Source of the DNA: Homalodisca vitripennis
Taxonomy: Eukaryota; Arthropoda; Insecta; Hemiptera; Cicadellidae
NCBI RefSeq assembly: GCF_021130785.1
Contig: NC_060207.1
Coordinates: 106,490,001-106,554,000 of the forward strand
Direction of reading: 5' to 3'
Length of the DNA: 64,000 bases
The position numbers were made by a program, and so were the translations under genes. Below are positions 58,103-64,000 of the stretch, in pieces. Under the pieces are notes generated by a model, which was not told the DNA's origin, searched no databases, and saw nothing but the letters and a program-made list of their open reading frames with translations. How positions within the stretch are numbered: position 1 is the first letter of the stretch; every line of letters starts with the position of its first letter.

Positions 58103-59721
58103 AGCCTAATTTCACCGTTCTTTTTTAATACTGGTACAATGGGCGTTCCCCATTCCGAGCTGCTTACTGGAATTAACACTTGTTCGTCAACTAAGCGTTG
58201 TAGTTCTTTTTCTACCTTACTTTTCAATGAGAATGGTATCGGTCTTGGCTTAAAATACCTAGGTCTAGCATTTTCTTTTAGATTTAGTTTTACTGGTTCG
58301 CCTGTATACTGACCTAGTTTCTCAGTGAACACTTCTGGAAATTGATTAGTTAGCTCGGACGTCATTGTCTCGAAATTAGCCTTGTTATCTATAGGTCTGT
58401 TTATAACACACAAGTTATTTTTAAACGAAATGTCAACTCCCAGTACTTTAAGCCAATCACGACCCATTAAAGGATGTGAACCTCCTCTAATCACATACAA
58501 ATCTAAGCATTTATGTATTTTCTCATAGCAAACATCAACATTAACTTTGCCCACAGGTATAATAGGTTCATTAGTGTACGAACTCAAAGTTAGGTCGTTT
58601 TCTAACAATTTACAAGAACTAAAATTATTTTCATAAAAATCCTCACTACACACTGTGACACTAGCTCCAGTATCAACTTCAAATATGGTTTCTCGACCTT
58701 GCACTAGGACTTTAATCTTAATTGGGTCAACTCTAATTCTTTTACGGTGAGTTTCATTTACTTTAAATAAATTCTGTATGTCCTCGACATAACTCTCAAG
58801 ATTTTCATCACTCTGAACATAATTCTTAGAATTATTTGAATCTGACAGTTCTGAACTATCATTTACAAAATTATGTATCTTATAATCTTTGTTTTTCTTG
58901 TTTTGAAAATTAGACTGATAAGATATACCTTTCTTAACTTTCGAAAGCTGATTGTCTGGTAACTTACTAATTTCAGTAGATCGACATACCTTAGATATGT
59001 GATTTCTTTTACCACATTTGTGACACACAACACCAAACAATTTGCACTGCTTCCTATAGTGACCACACTGCCCACAGCACGTACACTGCACCTTGACTTC
59101 GTGCCTTGCGTTGTAGCTCGCGCTGCCACCGCTGCCGCCGACTCTCACATGTGGGTGGTGATGCGCTGCCATCCGCTGGACCCGGCTGCCGCCGTTCACT
59201 GTCAATGCCGCCGCATTCTTCTCCGCCGCTTCCACTGAGCAGACGATTTTCACAGCCTGGTCGAAGGTTAGGGTGGTCTCTCCCAACAGCCTCTGCTTGG
59301 TCGACTCACTCCTGATGCCGCTCACCAGTCTGTCTCTGAGATAGTCGTTGAGGGATGCGCCAAACTCGCAGTATGCAGACAATTTCTTGAGGCTGGCGAT
59401 GTACTCTGCGACTGATTCTCCTTCCTGTTGATTCCTTTTGCTGAATTTGTACCTTTCAGCTATGAATGATGGCTTCGGGTACAAATGGTCCTGAATTAAC
59501 TTCACTAATTCATCAAACTTTTTCACTGAAGGTTTTTCCGGCGTACATAAATCTCGTAACAAACTGTACGTTTTCACACCCACGACTGTTAGTAACGTAC
59601 TAACCTTTTTGTCGTCACTAATACTGTTACAGTCAACGAATAATTCAAATCGTTCAACATACGAATTCCAAGTTTCTGCACTGTTGTCGAAGTCACCAAT
59701 TCCGCCAATAATTCCCGCCAT
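58060..59721 (-). pseudogene. Gag-protease and RT N-terminus
   Basis: The 553-codon frame from the ATG at 59721 fuses gag and pro-pol in one frame. Residues 1-180 are capsid-like (WNSYVERFELFVDCN, SVAEYIASLKKLSAYCEFG). Zinc knuckles lie at about 213-246, one canonical (CHKCGKRNHISKVC). An aspartic protease active site, DTGAS, lies at 350-354. The start of RT follows (VDEQVLIPVSSSEWGTPIVP, GEIRLCGDY). The coding then runs off frame at the deletion. Gag and protease appear intact, so this copy could still supply particles or be packaged. Confidence 0.9.
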
Positions 59722-59904
59722 TTTTACTGTTTCACTAAATAAAGACGAAATGTTCTAATTTACGACCTTGTCTTCCAACATCAAAATGTACCGATTTTGA
59801 GTCCACGTGACGCCAAACTACAGACACACTTCCTCCCACTATAATTTTCGGAGAAATTATTTACGCACAATCGAACAGGTTGCATTGCACTCGCGGGATC
59901 GCAT

Positions 59905-59922
59905 TAATACCTCGTCGCCAAT
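59905..59922 (-). promoter_or_regulatory. Primer-binding site of the LTR element
   Basis: Immediately inside the 5' LTR (minus strand) lies ATTGGCGACGAGGTATT, with TGGCG next to the LTR end as in many insect Ty3/gypsy elements. The priming tRNA was not assigned. Confidence 0.6.
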
Positions 59923-60231
59923 TGTTGTGTACGGGTTACGGGGAATCGGAATAAAAGACTGAATTAGTTTACATCATCGACTGTGCTCGGTTAAGGTTGG
60001 AGGGTAACAGAGAGAGAGGCAAGGGCAGGACACTGGAAGTGGTAGGTGGTACGATCTGGTGGCGTGATGAGAACAGCCAATGGCATTTATTCAAACTAAT
60101 CACCCCATATGACGTCACAGCATCATAGATCATACAGTTGGTCTTTGGCTGTGGCTTTAACTTGCCAGTAACAATTTATAATATGTATAATAATTATTAT
60201 TATAATTATTATTGTAATTCAATACATTACA
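59923..60231 (-). repeat. 5' LTR
   Basis: 309 bp, identical to 55364-55672. In the sense direction it begins TGTAATGTATTG and ends CCGTACACAACA. It would carry the promoter for the element; no clear TATA position is claimed. Confidence 0.95.
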
Positions 60232-60731
60232 GTTGGCTATTTCTTAGCGTATGGTTTCCTTCAGTTCATCCAATGTACGGGGTTTGTTTGTGTATACTCT
60301 AGATTTCAGCAGTCCCCACAAGAAGAAGTCACAGATGCTGAGATCTGGGGAGCGAGGTGGCAACGCAATGTCCCCGAAACGCGAGATGTCTCGGCCACGA
60401 AACTTGCTTCTTAAGAAGTTTATTACCACATTGGCTGTGTGGGCAGTTGCCCCATCCTGCTGGAACCAAATTCTGTGGCGGTTGAAGCGATTTATGCGTA
60501 TTTCGGGGATCAGGAAGTTTTTCAACATAGTCACGTATCGTTGTGAATTGACGGTTACATTTAGACCGTTCTCTTCAAAAAAGTATGGGCCTATAACACA
60601 ATTTTTTGTTACGCCACACCACACAGTGACTTTGGAACTGTGAAGAGGTCGTTCATGCAGTTCTTCTGGATTGTTTTCTGACCAATATCGGAAATTCTGT
60701 TTGTTAACATAACCATTCAAATGAAAATGAG
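60232..60731 (-). pseudogene. DD41D transposase, central part
   Basis: The minus strand reads AHFHLNGYVNKQNFRYWSEN, KVTVWCGVTKNCVIGPYFFE, the second aspartate in WFQQDGATAHTA, and the third in LPPRSPDLSICDFFLWG. There are 41 residues between these two aspartates, hence DD41D. A TAA occurs just before the LTR insertion (ETIR-stop-EIAN), so the gene was inactive apart from the insertion. The first aspartate is lost. This type usually carries a DUF4817-like N-terminal domain, as in the derivative at 44300-45594. Confidence 0.85.
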
Positions 60732-60740
60732 CTCAACACT

Positions 60741-63700
60741 AGAAGCTGTTTTTACAAGATATCTGGCAAGATTTCATTCTAGAATTTTAATTTTTTTATT
60801 TCGGTTATTAGTAACACAAATTTTTATTTTTAGAATATGAAAATGAAAATCAAGTCATTATTTCGGAAATACAGGATTGTAGTGAGAATGTTAGTGACTA
60901 ATAAATTATAAAAACTAATGCAAACAATAATAATGAAAATGTATAAATATGTATTACTATTTAGAAGTCAGTGACCATTGTAATATATGAAATGTAAAAC
61001 GCATTACAAAAATATGTATACAATTAGTATAAAATACAACACTCTTTTATGTTAAAGAATTAAGTGTCTCATATTATTTTAAAATATAAAAATAACCATT
61101 TAATAACTATCAAACGTACTTTTCTAGATACATATTCTCTTCCGTTATACGAAGTAGTCTCTTCTGTCGGTCAGTCCCCCGACTGCCTTTCCATTTTTTA
61201 CTGTACTCTTTTTAGGAATGTTAACCTACCTTTTTCGTTTCAAAATATGAGGATCTTCCAGACTGAAATCAGAAGAATGTAGTATTTCTCTTTGTATTAT
61301 AATCACTTATGAGTCTGATGCTTGCAACAATCCACCCTATTCGTGTTTCTTTTCGTTCGTATACGATTTTCTCCATTGGCATAAACTATTCTGTTTAAAA
61401 TTCAACAATTGATTTCAATATAAATTGTAAAATAATCGCTCACACATGATTCAACTTTCTAATGATATAATATTAAGCAAAATTGACCTTGCAAAAGCTA
61501 TATTAGGTGCATTTGAATTTCAGAAATGTGTAGATGCTGAGTGTGAGTATCTTGATTTATTTAAATGAAGTCATGTTACATAGGATGTTAGAAATCTGTC
61601 TTTTTCTAGAATAAGATATTGCACAATATCAAGAAATATGAGGAGTTTTTCAATCTCCTAAAATAATCACAAATAGCATTGAATGCTATTGAATATTTGT
61701 TTTTAAATTAAGCACTTAGACATCAGTATATTATTGTTACATCTTTTCAAAATAATTTTATTGGTGTATATGATTGATTGCACCCACTGATTATACTTGA
61801 TTTTGAAGACTACATAACTTAGAAAATCATGTATTGTCTTCCGTGTTCTTATTGTTATTTTGTTTTTCAGTATTCTTTTCATGATAGTAAAAGATATTTT
61901 GTTCAGTGAAGATATTTTGTGAAGGCGTTGAAAAATAGTCATATGCTATCATAGATTGTCGTTTAGTAAAGTTGTCTTTAGTTTTTGTCATGGCGTGCCC
62001 AATAACTTTTGTTTCGATGGCTCTTCGTGTTTTATTGTTCTTAAAGACGAATAACATGTAACCATTTCCCCATCATTGTCAATAAAATTTAAAATATTTA
62101 ATATGTTTTTTTGAATAAATATTGTCTTGACTCTTGGTTTTTCAGGTAAGTAGGCCTAGTAATATTTCTTCGCCTATATGTAACTTGTGCATACGAGTTG
62201 GGCTATTCGCTTAGATTAATACTTATGTATGATATTGCGTGGTACTTGCTCGCAGTTATGTACATTTTATTCATATCTAACTTTCTTTCCTTGTCATTCC
62301 TACGTCTCGTATATTCAGAACATGGTCTATAAATCAAAATCGTTTCCCTTACAATGTTAACAGCTCGGTTCTTCTTTACACTGAATATCGTGATATGTTT
62401 GGGTAAATCTCTTCCAAATTCTGGGTTTCGAGCACCTCATTCTTGTGTGATCACATTTTAAGCAACATAACCAGATCAAATAAGGACAGATATAGGTACT
62501 GGGATAGTTTTACTGATAAAACAATATAGTTTAATTTGATTTCTTTAGGTAATAAATTACCTTGAAATGTAATTTTAACTTAATATGTATTTTTTATGCC
62601 ATCACATGTCTTCTTTGTAAGTCTAAAAACATCATTGATTGGAATAAGACTTCTGCATTCTATAAAATGTCGCTAATGTCAACATAGGGTTTAATATTTA
62701 CTACTCCTCTCATTTCTACCCGGTTCGTGGGAATAAAAACGCTGTGTTTAGCTGGATACGGCGAGTCAATAAGAGAATTTGTTGTGGTGCCCGTTTTGCA
62801 TTTAACTATTAACTTGTTTTCTGTTTAAGTAATGGAATTAATTTTATCATGATGAGCTCCTACAATTTTACCAACCTTTACAGAATGAATCCAACTTTGG
62901 TCCTTAATACCTCTCATAACCTGGGTACAGCCAACGATTGTTCGCATCATACAATCGCGTTTTGTAAACCCTTTTTTCTTACCATCTTTATTTTGTACCA
63001 CAAAGTAAATCTAATTTTCTGGGTGGCCTCGCTTATCTAAACTGACTTTACTATTTGCTGTCTAAATTTGTGATTAAACGTTTACAATTAATGGAATAAA
63101 CTTCATATTTAGTTTGATCATTCGCTGCCTCAAACACTATGTCACGTCTATCTGGCCTTTTATTCCAAAAGTGTTGTGTCTATTAGAAAAGAAATTCTCA
63201 TCCAGCTCCTCAGAATTCATAAAAGAAGTTTTGGTTTATTATTGTTAAATGTCGTAGATCTATTGATTCATTTGAGACATACTCGAAGTTAAGAATGAAT
63301 TATAGAAATATTATGTAAAACAAAACAACAAATAAAAAGTAAACATTACAGGCAAAGTTAGAGAACACGCAAAATAAACACACGTTCTTTTTCTACGAAA
63401 TTACGAGTATGCATGAAATGTAAAGTATACCGTGGTTAAAAAAATGCTAACCATTTATTTGTATTTATTTCAAGCAACAAGCCACTCTAATATAAACTAG
63501 CAAGGAGCGTTGTATTGTAATTTTCCAAAAAAAGCTATTACATTCTGCGCCTCTACTAATTCATTTACAAAATTCAAACGATCATTTCTAAAAGTTTAGC
63601 TTAATTTCATTACCTTATTTTCATAAAGATAACTAAAATCAGAAAGTATTTTCATACAGGCAATATAAACATTATTTTATAGCTTTACCTCATTAATATA

Positions 63701-64000
63701 AACGTGAAACCTTATAGAACAATAATAAGTAATGTATTAATAAATTATTGAATTGGTATTGTGCTTCTCTTAACTTTCGTGTTTAATTTTAGTGCACAGA
63801 GCACACTTCTACAACCGAAACTTTACTGAAATTTACTCACTGTCTCGCACGATGACGTATAACTTGACCTCGACTGCGTGGTCAAATGAACATCTGTTTG
63901 CCAAACATATGTTCTACAAAACAATGGAAGTAAGATGGCCTCTGTCAAAATTTCAAGGATAGTGAGCTTGAAGGGTTCCCTTTAATAATTAGTTTTGAAT
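60741..64000. other. Gene-free stretch to window end
   Basis: AT-rich DNA with only chance-length frames on both strands. No recognisable exon, RNA gene, inverted-repeat element or LINE motif was found. Part of a host gene's intron or flank could lie here unseen. Confidence 0.5.

Larger units (their letters stand above)
55364..60231 (-). mobile_element. Ty3/gypsy LTR retrotransposon with identical LTRs
   Basis: The element is 4,868 bp with two 309-bp LTRs that are identical by eye. They begin TG and end CA, and are flanked by a perfect 5-bp duplication GTTGG (55359-55363 and 60232-60236). Coding order on the minus strand is gag, protease, RT, RNase H, integrase, the Ty3/gypsy order. There is no envelope-like gene. 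The RT core is deleted and one TAG interrupts pol, so the copy is non-autonomous. Identical LTRs mean a very recent insertion. Confidence 0.95.
55107..60740 (-). mobile_element. DD41D mariner-like element split by an LTR retrotransposon
   Basis: The 3' terminus (TACAGGGAGCGGCAAAATGA then TCTGACGG, from 55107) is intact. The transposase is read on the minus strand on both sides of the LTR element, and its frame continues across one 5-bp duplication (GTTGG). The 5' part is missing: sequence upstream of the HFHLNGYVNKQ motif (about 60735) is unrelated or decayed, so the first catalytic aspartate and DNA-binding domain are gone. It is non-autonomous and old relative to its insert. Confidence 0.8.

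Overview
This is an AT-rich, intron-bearing, transposon-dense eukaryotic window. It is most likely from an arthropod, probably an insect. The evidence is mariner, Helitron, piggyBac-type, hAT and Tigger DNA elements, jockey/CR1-like LINEs, a Ty3/gypsy element, a 5S-rRNA-derived SINE, and host exons with GT-AG splice sites separated by introns of up to 8.8 kb. A delta-tubulin gene excludes lineages that lack it, such as Drosophila. I cannot name the species. No tRNA, intact rRNA gene, CRISPR array or bacterial-type operon was seen.

Layout. 1-11.7 kb: no gene; several degenerate tandem repeats. 11.7-14.1 kb: an internally deleted mariner abutting a non-autonomous Helitron. 14.1-17.4 kb: no gene. 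17.4-35.7 kb (minus strand): the main host locus, a four-coding-exon SANT/Myb-like gene (456 aa when joined; I read it as SNAPC2-like) whose phases match at every junction. Its first intron contains an uninterrupted delta-tubulin ORF on the same strand. Its second intron contains a Tigger element split by a complete hAT transposon with an intact transposase. Its third intron contains a nearly intact mariner, one copy of a roughly 1-kb repeat family, and a possible opposite-strand first exon.

35.7-36.5 kb: a 751-bp MITE with terminal inverted repeats and an 8-bp target duplication, about 50 bp from the first acceptor of the host gene. 37.9-42.4 kb: a short tandem repeat, then a plus-strand LINE interrupted by a minus-strand LINE. 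44.0-49.3 kb: a graveyard holding a 5S-derived SINE, a DUF4817-type transposase deletion derivative, a mariner fragment, a ZBED5-like hAT pseudogene carrying a LINE tail, and a LINE RT fragment. 49.7-53.7 kb: two more copies of the 1-kb repeat family flank a LINE 3' end into which a piggyBac-type MITE has inserted. 55.1-60.7 kb: a DD41D mariner-like element split by a 4.87-kb Ty3/gypsy retrotransposon with identical LTRs but a deleted reverse-transcriptase core. 60.7-64 kb: nothing recognised.

No multi-gene pathway is visible. The two host products are unrelated at first sight: a candidate snRNA-promoter factor and a centriole/axoneme tubulin. The notable feature is their arrangement. The tubulin ORF sits in an intron of the other gene, flanked by consensus-like acceptor and donor sites, so shared or dicistronic expression is possible. 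The rest of the window records nested transposition.
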